Assembly: GCA_028456385.1 (NCBI GenBank)
Contig: JALNQF010000333.1
Span: 1-45,710, forward strand
DNA: 45,710 bases
DNA from: Ophiosphaerella korrae
Taxonomy: Eukaryota > Ascomycota > Dothideomycetes > Pleosporales > Phaeosphaeriaceae
Reading direction: 5' to 3'
In this document: piece after piece, positions 34,857 to 45,452 of the stretch
Layout of the letters: each line of letters opens with the position of its first letter
Position numbering within the stretch: position 1 is the first letter of the stretch
Program-made: the position numbers and the translations under genes
Notes under the pieces: generated by a model
The model's input: only the letters and a program-made list of their open reading frames with translations
The model's database searches: none
Told to the model about the DNA's origin: nothing

Positions 34857-35713
34857 CATTGTGTAACCGGACAAGTTTATTATTTAGGCGCGTTAAATGG
34901 TCCCCTCGCGAATCTATTAAGTTATGACTAGAAAATAATTATACTTTAGCTATTTATCCTCTGGAAATCAGCTTGCAATAAGAAAATTACCGCAGTTTTA
35001 GTTATGTTATTGATTAATCTGTTAAAGATGTTGAGAGCCGCTTTAGCGAATGTCCCCTGCTCGAATACTGCTGTTAACCTGTCTACGAAATCTAAGGTCA
35101 TAATATAAAGGTTTTACTAGGAGAGAGCATTACTACAAGTTCTAGAGATAAAAATTCACTAGAAATAAATATTCTGAGCATAGCTAAGTGAAAGAGGAGT
35201 TTTATCGGCAATACGGGACTTGGCATATTAACTCAATATAGATTAGCGTGATTATATATTACTATACTAAGTACGTATTATTCTAAGCTCTATACCTCTC
35301 TAAGAATAATTGTGTTACAGCCTAACTCTGTAGCTGATAACGCTGAGGCCGCTTAAGAATAAAGCAATTAGTATTAACACCCTTTAATAATAATAATTAA
35401 AAGTAGTTGATATTAATTAGCTTTAGCGCTAACTATTTCGCCTTTTCAAGAAACTACTATTAAAAGACAGTCTAAGTAGTAGGGTAAGGCTATTATAGGT
35501 GCTTATTACCTAATTTAACACGTGATTAGCACTAAATAACAACCTTCGGGTAGTTAACCTATTAATTAATAATTACACTTTTTATACAATCTCTAGTATT
35601 AAGCGAAGTACGCTACTAACAACTAATACTTAGCGATTATATTAAAAAGACAGTAGTAGATTACAGGTAGACAATTAACACAACACAAGATGTAGAAGAG
35701 GAAGGCTACAACA

Positions 35714-37420
35714 TTAATATATTCGTGCTACTAGGATAGCCTATATAGATAATACTAGAGCCCTTACTAGCTTTAGCGCTTTGCTTATCTATGCTACTTT
35801 AACTCTTAGATCTATTGTATCTATTTCTAATACAGCACTCTTACGCTTCTAGCTACATTTTCCTTTACTCTTCGCCTTAGCTATATCCTTTTTAGTACGC
35901 TTCTTTTGTGCCTCCTTAAGATCCTTATAGCTTATAACCTTAGCCTTCCCTATTACTAGTAATCTAGTAGATTAGCGAACTTTAGCTTTATTATTTACTT
36001 TCCTTAGAAAATAAATTTGTTCCTGCTAAAGGGCACGCTTAGCAAAGTATATTTAGGTAGTATTAGTAAATTTCTATATATACCTCTATAGGCGCTATTT
36101 ACTTATCTTATCTTCTATATAGGTATCCTATTTTATTAGGTTATGTAACGATATAAAAGCCTCTAGTGTTATAGGTGTTACTAGCGTCTAGAGTACTTTA
36201 CCTTATAGACGAAGATTAATTTTGTAGGTTCTAAGGATAGGAATAGTTAGTTTAGTAGCTAGTTTTAGGATATCTACGAGTACCTTATTAGGATTAAAAA
36301 GATATAAACCGCTCGCTTTCTATCTTATAAGGATATTTCTCTTAGTAAAAGCCCTTTCCCTTGTATAGCTATATAGATAGGTAAAATATTACTTGCTAAT
36401 TATCCCTATACTCTCTCGCTCTAGTCGTTTAACTTAATTACAATAAGCTTCTTTTAGTAGAGTAAACACGGCGATATTATAAGGCTATAGCTTGTAGGAT
36501 ATATAAGAGGGAAGACAATATAGTAAAATACTATTCTTAAAACAAAACTCTAGGATTTTAAGAGTTTTATGCGTTCTAAAGCTATCGTATATAAGGACCT
36601 ATAGTTTTTAATTAGCTTATTCTTTAGTTTAAGGGTTAAATACACGCTTAAGCTACTCTAAGCTAATTTTAGAGTTAGTATATCTAGATTTAGAGTATAT
36701 ATAATGCTATCTAGGAGTAGGATACGTAGTCTAATTAGCTCGATAGGTTAAGGCTAGCTAGATTATTATTAGGTCTAGATACCTACTATTAGCGCTAATA
36801 CATTTAATTGTAGTTACTACTATACGCTTTACACGCGCGCCTTAATAGCTTTGTAGATTATCCTTACTAATAAGGACCTTAACACTACTAAGCATACTTA
36901 ATATTACCTCTATCTCGTCTATATTATAGATATTTTCTAGTAAGATAGTCTAATCCTAGAGCACTTTTCTAATTACCTTAAACTAGTATATAACCTTGTT
37001 ATAGATATTGTAACGATCCTAGTCTAGCGCTGTACTTTTTCTTACTTTAAGTTCTAGGTAGCGTTTCTTAAAAGCCTAAGCCTAGTTCTTACTTAGAGGC
37101 TTAGCTAGTTTGTTCGTAGATCACTAGCGAGCAACGCTAAAGGCTAAGGAAGGTATATACTTTATTTGTATAGGTTGTCTAAATTTAGCTATTTGCAATA
37201 AAAAGTTTATAATAGCTTTTTCTTTATACAAGGTAAGATACTATTAGCTCTAGGCCTTCTCTTCTTTTAAGCGTTTTCTATGTATATAGTTATAGAGGGT
37301 AGAGTAAGCAATAATATAATATTCTGCTAGGGCGTAGTATATATTACGCACGCTATAAGGAATACCTTATACTAGCGCTTAGCTTACTTAGTCTATATTA
37401 GCTCAAGTTACTATAGAAAT
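35714..37420 (-). pseudogene. Pogo/Fot1-type DDE transposase, RIP-decayed
   Basis: Minus strand; about 570 codons interrupted by many stops of the RIP type. Recognisable in order: N-terminal HTH-type region (GIPYSVRNIYYALAEYY near 37380-37330, then YIHRKRLKEEKA); a SLAFSVAR segment near 37125; the first catalytic region near 36920, YNIDEIEVIL (family YNMDETG); the third catalytic region near 36480, SYKLQPYNIAVFTLLK with stops read through (family SHKLQPLDVAVFAPLK); then RERAFTKRNI and LFNPNKVL near 36320; and the basic tail KGKC-KRKSAVLEID ending VARIY and a stop at 35714 (family PVARMY). The start is uncertain because the initiator ATG appears mutated. The length fits full-length pogo transposases. 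No frameshift was noticed, only transitions. Confidence 0.85.
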
Positions 37421-38229
37421 AGTAATAGTAGTAGGAAGAGTAGGGAGGAATAAAGCGAGCGCGTAGCTTAAGGTAGAGATAAGCCTAACCCTAAAAAGAG
37501 GGTGTAGAGGGGCACTTTTTTAGCCTATCTATTTTTAGCTGCCTATAGTTCTTAAGTTCTTTAAAGTCCCGCTAGGCAGTAACCTAGGAAAAGCTTGTAA
37601 GTAACTAAAAAAATTAACAATTTGTACTTAGAAAGGCAAGATTTAAAGACTAAGATTCTTTATATTAGAACGCCCGATTAAGTACCTATAAATCTGTTCG
37701 TACTTAATTACTTAGCAAGTTATTAGATAGTTACGTATTAATAGCACTAGCTAGCTTTACAGGGAAGGTATAGTGCGTAAAGCGCTAAGGCGATTAGGCA
37801 AACTCTATATGCGATAAAGAAATAGTAGATATCTACAACGACTGTTATTGCAAGTACTAGTAGCTACTTAATAAGGTATTAGTAAATAACACTAGTTCGC
37901 TATATAAGGTATATAAGACGAATAGTAGGGGCAGATAGCTTATTAGTAAAATAGCTTTAAGGATAGAGAGTCGAAGCTCTAGCTTTAGCTTTACCTAGGC
38001 TAATAGCGAGCGCTTTTATTACTAAGCTAAGCTCTTGTTGTAACTTATCTTTAATAACTATTCTTTAGACTACTAACTACTGTAATAGCTTCCTTAATAT
38101 CTTTTAGTCTAATAAACTCTAGCTTTTAAGCTAGTATTATTAACGGACTAGTTAGTACTAAGTTCTACCTCCCTCCTAGTAAGTTACAAGAGTGCTAAGA
38201 CGCTCTACGCTAACGACGGCCTAACCTTA

Positions 38230-40864
38230 CTATAGAACGCCAAGAAACTCTACCTATCCTATTAGCCGTTATACTATTTAGTCGCAATCGAGACTTTATT
38301 AAGCTAGGGACAATACTTAAGTAGATTAATTAAAAATACGCAGTTCCTAGCTTAAGAACTGCGCTTGTTAGTCTAGGTAGTGTAGGGTAAGTAGGAACGC
38401 ACGTAACACTAGTTGTACCTAACCTCTAATAATTTATAGCAAGTCGCAACTCGCTATTAAATATGTATACTGCACCTAAGAGTACTTACTTAGTACGTAG
38501 GTATTCTAGGTCTACGCGAGCAACGCAGCACAATTTAAGAAGAGCTATTAAGATATTATAAACTTTCTTAAGATTCTCTAGTAAAAGAACCTAAAGGCTA
38601 ATATATTCTAGTAGGTGCACAATTAGCTGCGCAACAAGAAGAGGGTTTAGCTACTTATACTTAACAATATTAATAATGCTAGCTTCCTCCTAGAGTCCTA
38701 CAGCGACAGAGGTACTAAAGGCGAGAGAAGGTTAAATAGTAAGGGCTTGTAGTTACTTAAGTCCTATCTTCTCTAGTACTAGAATAGAGCTGTTCTTGTA
38801 ACAACGTAGAGTAGAAGCGTAGCGCTAGAGCTAGTTAAGTAGTGTAATATAATCGTAGTTAAGCTAATAAGTAAAGTAGATACAGTAGCGTTACTAGAGA
38901 AAAAACTAGAAGGAATTAAAGAGAGCGATAGAGTTAGCGAGCTCGTAACTACACTCGAATTTATGCTACTTACTATAGTCTAGGCTACGTCCTATATTAC
39001 CTACTGCGCGCTACGTTACTCTATACAACAATACCTAGAAGAGTTTTAGAAGAGTAATTGTAAGAGGGCGAGTCTTCTTAACTTTAAAAAAGGATAGCTC
39101 TGCTAAGACCAAGATGTAAAGAACTCTATTATTATTATATAGTAATTATCTTTTAACTACATTTATTAGACTAAACTATTAGTAGTAGAGTTACTATCGC
39201 TTATAAGCTTCTTTAATTAGTAGGGAATTCTAGAAGCTCTAATTTAAAATCAAAACAGGTAAGACAATACCTAGGAAAATTAGAGGAATTATAATAGCAA
39301 CACTAGGGAGGGCATTAATACTAACAAGGAGGATAATAACAATAGTGTAGATAATAATAGAAGTAAGGATAGAGATAATAAATTTAAGGACAACATCTTA
39401 ACTCTTTAAGATTACTTATTTATTTCTATTATAGGGAGCGGATCGAGTTTTAAAATATATAGGTTAGTTTAGCTTACTACCTAGAAATAGCTTAAAGCGT
39501 ATAGGTAGCAAGAAAGATAGAAGCATTAATTTATTGTAAATCTCTACTTAGAGTTTCTAACTAGAGAATACAAAAATTAGGTAATATATAAGGTACTTTT
39601 CCTATATACAAAATTAGCAGCTACGCAGAAACTAGAGGGTTAAGAGTCGTTAAAGATATAGGCTACAATTCTATATAGAGTAGCGTAGTACGCAGAGCAA
39701 GTTAGAAATAGAGTTAAAGTAAAAGAAATGTTAGTTGCGGCAATAAAAGCGAGGAAAAAGCTACTTAGCTAGGAGTATAAAGATACTCTATAGAGTATAT
39801 TATTAGTTAGCAATACTTATAACCTTAGGGGCTAGTAGAGTATAGTAGAATCGCTATTTATATAAGTAATAGAGACTCGCAAGAGCAAACTTAGAGTAGA
39901 CTATCTAGATACGCTAACTAGTATAGCTAATCTAGCGTCGACGTATAGGAATTAAGGGCGATAAGAAGAGGCAGAGTTACTAGAGGTGCAAGTAATAGAG
40001 ACTCGCAAGAGCAAACTTAGAGTAGACTATCTAGATACGCTAACTAGTATAGCTAATCTAGCGTCGACGTTTTAGAATTAAGGGCGATAAGAAGAGGTAG
40101 AGTTACTATTTATACAAGTAATAGAGACTCGCAAGAGCAAACTTAGAGTAGACTATCTAGATACGCTAACTAGTATAGCTAATCTAGCGTTAACGTATAG
40201 GAATTAAGGGTAATAAGAAGAGGCAAAGTTGCTGTTTATACAAGTAATAGAGACTTACAAGAGTAAACTTAGAGTAGACTATCTAGACACGCTAACTAGT
40301 ATAGCCAATCTAGCGTCGACGTACAGGAATTAAGGGCAATAAGAAGAGGCAGAGTCGCTAGAGGTACAAGTAATAGAGACTCGCAAGAGCAAACTTAGAG
40401 TAGACTATCTAGATACGCTAACTAGCATAGCTAATCTAGCGTCGACGTTTTAGAATTAAGGGCGATAGGAAGAGGCAGAGTCGCTATTTATACAAGTAAT
40501 AGAGACTCGCAAGAGTAAACTTAGAGTAGACTATCTAGATACGCTAACTAGCATAGCTAATCTAGCGTCGACGTATAGGAATTAAGGGCGATAAGAAGAG
40601 GTAGAGTCGCTAGAGGTACAAGTAATAGAGACGAGCAAGAGCAAACTTGGAGTAGACTATCTAGACACGCTAACTAGAATAAATAACCTTGCGTTTACTT
40701 TTAAGTGCAAAGGCAATACAGAGAAAGCTATTACGCTATTAGAAGAATGCGTTAGAAAACAGAAGTATGTCCTTAGCTTAGATTATCCGCACACGAAGGA
40801 CTTAGAAGACGCACTTAATAGTTAGCGCATAGAAGGCTTATCCCTAAGTTCCTTAATCGAATAA
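38230..40864 (+). pseudogene. NLR-like NB-ARC/TPR protein gene, RIP-decayed cargo
   Basis: Plus strand, divergent from the transposase. The nucleotide-binding domain opens near 38280 (SRNRDF) and its P-loop reads LGSVG/KSQLAIKY (family GLGGVGKSQLAIEYAY), interrupted by a 53-base phase-2 intron at 38387-38439 with GTAAGT donor and CTAAC branch site. Then WVHASNAARF-like sequence (near 38505), an LVTT-SRSVALELV segment (near 38800), LEFM-LTIVQA-SYI (near 38960, GLPL-like), SLLNF and a YIYQT winged-helix-like segment, and RLV-L-T-K-LKAY (near 39460) leading into seven kinesin-light-chain-type TPRs. The gene ends GLSLSSLIE at 40864. Lesions are almost all C-to-T/G-to-A, and the frame holds throughout. 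The effector domain upstream (about 37500-38230) was not recognised. In fungi this architecture belongs to STAND receptors of the NLR class, linked to non-self recognition. Confidence 0.85.
39865..40746 (+). repeat. Seven 126-bp tandem TPR-coding units
   Basis: Units begin (AGTAATAGAGAC) at 39865, 39991, 40117, 40243, 40369, 40495 and 40621, each exactly 126 bases or 42 codons. Each encodes one tetratricopeptide helix pair: I-E-T-R-K-S-K-L, DYLDTLTSIANLAST, then GRQEEAE. Units 1-6 are near-identical; unit 7 is the diverged capping repeat. Unit junctions alternate between an LEVQ-type and an LF(I/V)Q-type ending, suggesting duplication of two-unit blocks. Even RIP-type changes are shared between units. 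Confidence 0.93.
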
Positions 40865-41637
40865 TTATCATAGCAATAACTATTGTTTATAATCAAGTAT
40901 ATTAAACTATTGCCCTAGTCTTCTAATTCCACATTTTATATTATATCAATTGTCCGCCTATCGTACTTTACTCTTCTTTAATATAATTACTCCGGCCGTC
41001 TTTATACACTTGTATAATAATTTCTTACTAATATAAAAAACCTCTAAGGCAAATATCAACTAGCTTTAAAGTAGCGTTATCGAAAGGTTTGTCGATCGCG
41101 CATAAAGGGCGGGCTACCTATTAGCTATAATTGTGGCGAAGAAACTGTGGCTGGAGATTTAAGTAGTTTAAGGTATACCACCTTAAGAGCTAGGGCTTGT
41201 AAGGTACTATACTTACATAAGGCTTAGAAGGCTTATTGCACTAACTAGAAACGTACTAAATTTAACCGCGAAGGTATTAGTTAGTATAGCAACACCAGAT
41301 AAATTCGCACTCTACGGTTGCTATATAGCTTACTACATCCCTATATTTAGTACGCTGACCCTCTCGTTTGGACATTACTATTTTATATAAATTATGAATA
41401 ATCAAACCCAATATAAGGGCTGAAGGGCATTAGAGTCGATTTATAACGTAAAAAGGCTCTCTACTAAGTAGGTAGTAATGCGGCGACGTGAACGTAATTT
41501 TTAGGTACGAGGGGACTAGGTAGTTAACAAGTAGCTAGTTTGTAAAATGCATATAGAATTATACGTATATAGACATAGACACGAGATCGAAATGGCTACA
41601 AAGACAAAGTACCTATGATTTGTCCGATCTCGGGGGG
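40865..41637. other. Right non-coding part of the pogo element
   Basis: Between the NLR stop and the right inverted repeat. No frame or repeat recognised. The base composition changes to a less RIP-affected state towards the terminus. Confidence 0.5.
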
Positions 41638-41662
41638 TGTCCGGTTACGTAGGGATGGATGT
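41638..41662 (-). repeat. Right terminal inverted repeat of the pogo element
   Basis: Read on the minus strand it begins ACATCCATCCCTACGTAACC, matching the left terminus at 21 of 25 positions. Inside it a further CGGACAAATC motif echoes the left subterminal motif. Confidence 0.88.
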
Positions 41663-41745
41663 TAGGATATATAATTTAATCCTAAGAATAGTAAATCCTA
41701 GAATATAAAATCCTAGGATATAATCTAAATCAAAGAAGTTAAACT
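41663..41745. repeat. AT-rich CCTAGGATAT repeat, right piece
   Basis: Continues the repeat seen at 34299-34470 and 34796-34831, with TCCTAAGAATAGTA and AAATCCTAGGATAT units. The sequence resumes at the base expected if the TIR element is removed. Confidence 0.85.
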
Positions 41746-41810
41746 ATTTCTAATCTCTATCCTAGGATAAACTATTATTAGAAAAACTCTGTTAAGACCT
41801 TTCTAGAGGC

Positions 41811-42326
41811 TGTTACAAGATTTCGTTTTCGCAGATAACTAATGCAGCGCATACACAAGAGGATACACGAGATAGTTGCGATGTTTTTAATTAAGTGTAG
41901 AAATTGTTAGGCCACAGCTCTACTCCACTGCGCCAAACAACCAAAAAGGTGCCGAGTGATCAACGACGCTATTGATCGCGAGTAGAACAGTATATATTGT
42001 ACTTCGCCGTTGGCTCCGCGATACGCTCGCAGCCCTGCAATAAGCTCGTAGCCCTGCAATCAGCCCTGGCCTTACAGAAATCTATTGCTTAAGTAACTAA
42101 AGAAGATTAAACACAGTGATCTGTAGTAGCTCATTGTGGTTCCTATATACTTGGAGTTCCTAATGACGTGCCGTCCCGGCTCTCCCTGTTTCCTTTGCTC
42201 TCAAGGAGCGTGGAGAGCGCTGAGAGCAAGTCACGTAGTTGTGGCTTGTAGTAGTACCTCGTGTTGAGAGCACTCCCGGTCTTGAAGTTGATCAAAGTGG
42301 GGTTAGCACTGTGACGGATTGTAACA
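41811..42326 (-). mobile_element. Possible solo LTR, 516 bp
   Basis: Bounded by the perfect 8-base inverted pair TGTTACAA and TTGTAACA, typical of fungal LTR ends (TG...CA). No matching 5-base target duplication was found (GAGGC left, GGGGG right), so an ectopic recombination product or a chance pair is possible. No internal coding sequence. The strand is uncertain. Confidence 0.4.
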
Positions 42327-42443
42327 GGGGGAAAGCAGTATTGAGCTAAACTTACGCACTAAATAAGTTAGCGTTCTCAAAAAGCTATCACGTGGCAATA
42401 TGATGACAGTTTTCCTAGACTTCCAGTCCACCAAAACCAATTT

Positions 42444-42824
42444 CTATGCAGTGCGCCTGGCTTTGCTGCGTTTGCTCCATGTTGCCTGAACCGCCTGAGC
42501 CGTGTCTACTATAAGCTGTTCCAGGTCGGCATTTAATTGAACACTTTCCCCCCATTCTATTGTGTCCAGTTTTGAAAAGCCCTTCACTCGGTTTTCCTGC
42601 CCTGCTAGCTTCAAAAATAGCATTCTCTGCACCTCTAAGATCCCTTCAATCTCTTGTGTATCGCGATTTGCATTACGGTGTACTCTAGGTACTTGCTCTC
42701 GCGATTGCCCTTTATCATTGAAAACTCTACGTCGAACCTTCTGTGCTCGATTCGTACGGCGATGGCGTTCACTTTCTTCAGCCATCACCCTGAACGGTGT
42801 GTCTGGTTTCCAGTTCACAAGCAT
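42444..42824 (-). CDS. Hypothetical protein, 126 aa
   Basis: Uninterrupted frame from ATG 42824 to a stop at 42444; Met15 (MAEESERHRR) is an alternative start. Product is highly charged, mostly helical in look, with a basic stretch (RRTNRAQKVRRRVFNDKGQ) and a possible coiled coil (EIEGILEVQRMLFLKLAGQE). No family recognised. It sits between a possible solo LTR and a MITE and could be the remnant of a transposon-borne gene. Confidence 0.4.
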   Translation of the reverse strand: MLVNWKPDTPFRVMAEESERHRRTNRAQKVRRRVFNDKGQSREQVPRVHRNANRDTQEIEGILEVQRMLFLKLAGQENRVKGFSKLDTIEWGESVQLNADLEQLIVDTAQAVQATWSKRSKARRTA

Positions 42825-42862
42825 GGTGTCAGGAATTAGAGCCGGGAACGAGCGCTTAAATA

Positions 42863-42976
42863 CAAGTGGTGGGCATGAACGGGATCAAATGTAGGGCCTG
42901 AACCTTCGACCACTTTCCATACAAATTTCGTCTGTGCATAGGGCCCATATTTGATCCCGCACATGCCCATCACTTG
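42863..42976. mobile_element. 114-bp MITE with 37-bp inverted ends and TA duplication
   Basis: Left arm 42863-42899 and right arm 42940-42976 are inverted copies with about five mismatches (ends CAAGTG(G/A)TGGGCATG), with a 40-base loop. TA flanks each end (42861-42862, 42977-42978), the duplication typical of Tc1/mariner-type transposons. Non-coding. Its ends are unrelated to those of the 6.8-kb element, so another transposase must have moved it. Confidence 0.75.
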
Positions 42977-43124
42977 TAGCTACAAAAGACTATAATTAGC
43001 AATGCTATCCTATTCTAGGTGCACGGTACTAGCCTATGGATTTCATGGACTCTGAGCCCACGAAATACATTCCGCAGATAGTCACGTAAGCTGATTGAAG
43101 CAGGAGGTATCTTTGGAATTCACA

Positions 43125-44573
43125 TTACATTATTTGCACGAAACCCTCTAGAACCTCTACTGGCGGCCATTCATCCTTACATTCATGAGTGTCCATTTCT
43201 CTGTTCTGTGTGTACTCGGCTATAGCAGCCAGGGCTGCCTCACCAACCCATGGTGAGGGAGGCGGCCCTCCTTTGATTAGCGATTTGACCAAGGAGTCTA
43301 GCATGCGGCTGATCTTGATGCCTTGAGGATACACATTGATTATGTACATCAGGAGAGCTGATATCATTACCTCAGTGAAACTTGTGTCGTTGCTATGCAC
43401 TTAGTGAGCTTGTTCTGCGTATAGAGGGATCACCTACACATGGGTTCCTAGGCTAGGGTGACATGCCAACAGAATTCCTAATCCGAGGTGATCTGCAAGC
43501 ATGCACCAGCGTTTCCCAATTTTCTTGTGCTTCTGTAGACTATCTCGCCGTCGTTTCCACGTCCGTGAATCAACTTGATCTTTTCTTGAGCCATACATAT
43601 CCTCAAGAATCTTGTCAGTAGCAACGCTCGCTGTATCCCTACCACGCGAACGTCGACTCAATAGATTAGGGTCACTTCGCGCATCGACGCATAATTGCTT
43701 ATAATAGTGATGAAGGACGACCCGTGCTACTCGCAGCCTCACAGGATCCACTGCAGAGCTTTGCTCGAGTATTTCGGCACAACAAAACCCGTTGAACAGT
43801 TTTTCTATTATCGTGCCACCACGAGTCGGGTCCATCAATGGAGGCCGATCCCAGACGCCATTCTGGCTCCACGCGAGACGGAAGGACTCAATGAAGCTCT
43901 CTACGTCATCACGTATGAAAGCGTCGCCGAGTTTTATAATTTCTATTATTGTCTCGGCCGTAAGGGGTTCCTGAGCATGGTCACCGTATGTAGACGTCAG
44001 GATTCTAAACGCCCTAGGGAAGCTAGATTGAGGGGCTCTAGACGTCAACGGTGTGCCACTTTGTGGTAGGGTGGATTGGGAAACCCGCGATAGTGCAGGC
44101 AGCACACATTGATTGCTTGTAGAAGGAAATGATGGGCTAGTAAGTGGTATAACGCCGAAAAGGTTGCAAGTTACCAATTTCGGTACAACTTCAGTTTGGG
44201 TGCGCATGCTTGCTACCTCTATTTGTTCACGCACAGTAGATGTCGGCTCTAAAGTGGCGTGGACCGGCGTGAGCGTATCCGCATCTTCCTGCATCTCTTC
44301 GTCATCATGAACATCTTCAGGTTCTAAGCTTACAGCCGCTTCCGCAACGTTGCGGTGATATACATCTCTTAAGGTAGTGTAGGCGGTGAAGAGGTCTCGG
44401 TCGAAGAGTTGTTCGGTGTTTAGCTGAGGATTAGGGTTTGTAGGCGGGCTACGATCGGTGGTAATGGCATCGTGAGGCTGCCTATCTGCAGCACAGATCG
44501 GCTGAGGGAAGGGCTCGCTCTGAGAAGACACAAAGGCATCCGGAGCTCGAGCGAATGTAACCTTATGAGGCAA
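43125..44573 (-). CDS. Orphan hypothetical protein, two exons
   Basis: Exons 44573-43438 and 43392-43125 predict 467 residues. The 45-base intron (43437-43393) has a GTAGGT donor, a CACTAAG branch-like string and a TAG acceptor. Without splicing the frame stops at once; with it, the frame continues exactly into the downstream 90-residue frame, which supports the model. The first ~190 residues are low-complexity, rich in Pro, Ser, Thr and acidic residues, and probably disordered. From about residue 200 a folded-looking, helix-rich domain follows (AETIIEIIKLGDAFIRDDVE, WKRRRDSLQKHKKIGKRWCM, MISALLMYIINVYPQGIKIS). No catalytic or DNA-binding motif is recognised. Family unknown. Frames on the opposite strand over 43695-44310 are shadows. 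Confidence 0.6.
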
Positions 44574-45452
44574 AAGTCTGGAGCAGATGACTTTCAGGTC
44601 TTCGGTGTCTGCAACTGCAAGTGCTGATAAGAAGGCTTTTGCCTACTGAAATGAACTACCGGAACTTAGCAAGATCACTAATGTCGGAGGTTCTGTACCT
44701 CATCTTCGCGAATGCTGGCGCGAGTGTGGTCAAGGAACGGCTCGTCATTAGTGGCGTCCTATAGCGCATGAGTCTGGTCTTGCAAAGAAGACTTGGTTAA
44801 TTACCTACAAGGACAGCAAAGAGGGAACGCATAGTTACGTGGAGCTGGGATAGATCTTGCAATAAACGACCAGTTTTAGAAGAAGGGTGTTTGGGCATAT
44901 ATTTCATGGACTTTAGGTACGTATAGGAAATTGCTACGTTTGGCCAGATTTGGGCAACGTGTTCTCTTCTATTTTAGTCCGCCGCTTACCCGTTCATTCT
45001 AGACTTAGGGTTGACAGGGCATACATACACCTGCTTTTACTAGCTGGGTGCTAGAATTAAATACGTATTAGCGTGATCAGCAGAAGAAGAAACAGGTCTT
45101 GTGCTGGTCGCACTAGTCTAAAAGAGGTGTATCTAAATTTATGCTAGCGTGACCAATAAAAGAACGACGTCTCCTACTACAGTACGTTCATTTAATATTT
45201 ATCTTTCAATCAGTGAACCCTGATAGCACCTTAGTTCTTGCTTGATCGGATCTATTTCTAGCGCAATCAGCACTAATAATAGTACCCTTGTCCGCTCCAA
45301 GCCTTTAGGTCTGAAAATAAGCGAAATAATACTAAGTATCGCCACCGCTGCAAGTGTATATTTTCGCTATTTTGGTTGTCTGCTATATTAAGGTAGTAAA
45401 CAAATCCCATACTTGAGGAGGAAATGTTATCCAAATTTCAGCTCTACTCTCA
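44574..45452. other. Intergenic, no supported gene
   Basis: Upstream of the orphan gene, so it should hold its promoter. No reading frame with coding character and no repeat was recognised. 45000-45410 is somewhat AT-rich with scattered TA-rich words but is not clearly RIP-affected. Confidence 0.45.

Larger units (their letters stand above)
34832..41662. mobile_element. 6831-bp pogo/Fot1-type TIR transposon carrying an NLR gene
   Basis: Terminal inverted repeats of 25 bases (34832-34856 and 41638-41662; 21 of 25 match; shared core TCCCTA-GT-ACCGGACA). Each end is flanked by TA (34830-34831 and 41663-41664). Removing the element and one TA rejoins the flanks as GAATCCTAGGATATATAAT, exactly the surrounding simple repeat, so the whole 6.8 kb inserted as one unit. 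Inside are a pogo-family DDE transposase (minus) and a divergent NB-ARC/TPR gene (plus), both RIP-decayed. Depletion of CpA/TpG stops close to the termini. Known pogo/Fot1 elements are about 2 kb with only a transposase, so the extra ~4 kb is unusual. The TA duplication and transposase type agree with the Tc1/mariner-pogo group. Now immobile by itself, judging from the stops. Confidence 0.85.

Noticed and set aside
37500..38230. Possible N-terminal effector domain of the NLR (HET, patatin, phosphorylase, hydrolase were considered)
   Set aside because: None of the expected motifs could be read in any frame, even allowing for RIP stops; left unassigned.
41915..41940. tRNA-like A-box (TGGCGCAGTGG) on the minus strand
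   Set aside because: No B-box or cloverleaf follows within the needed distance; not a tRNA, and a SINE head cannot be supported.
41790..42326. Longer LTR starting at TGTTAAGACC
   Set aside because: The start at 41811 gives a perfect 8-base inverted match with the right end, whereas this one matches only five bases.
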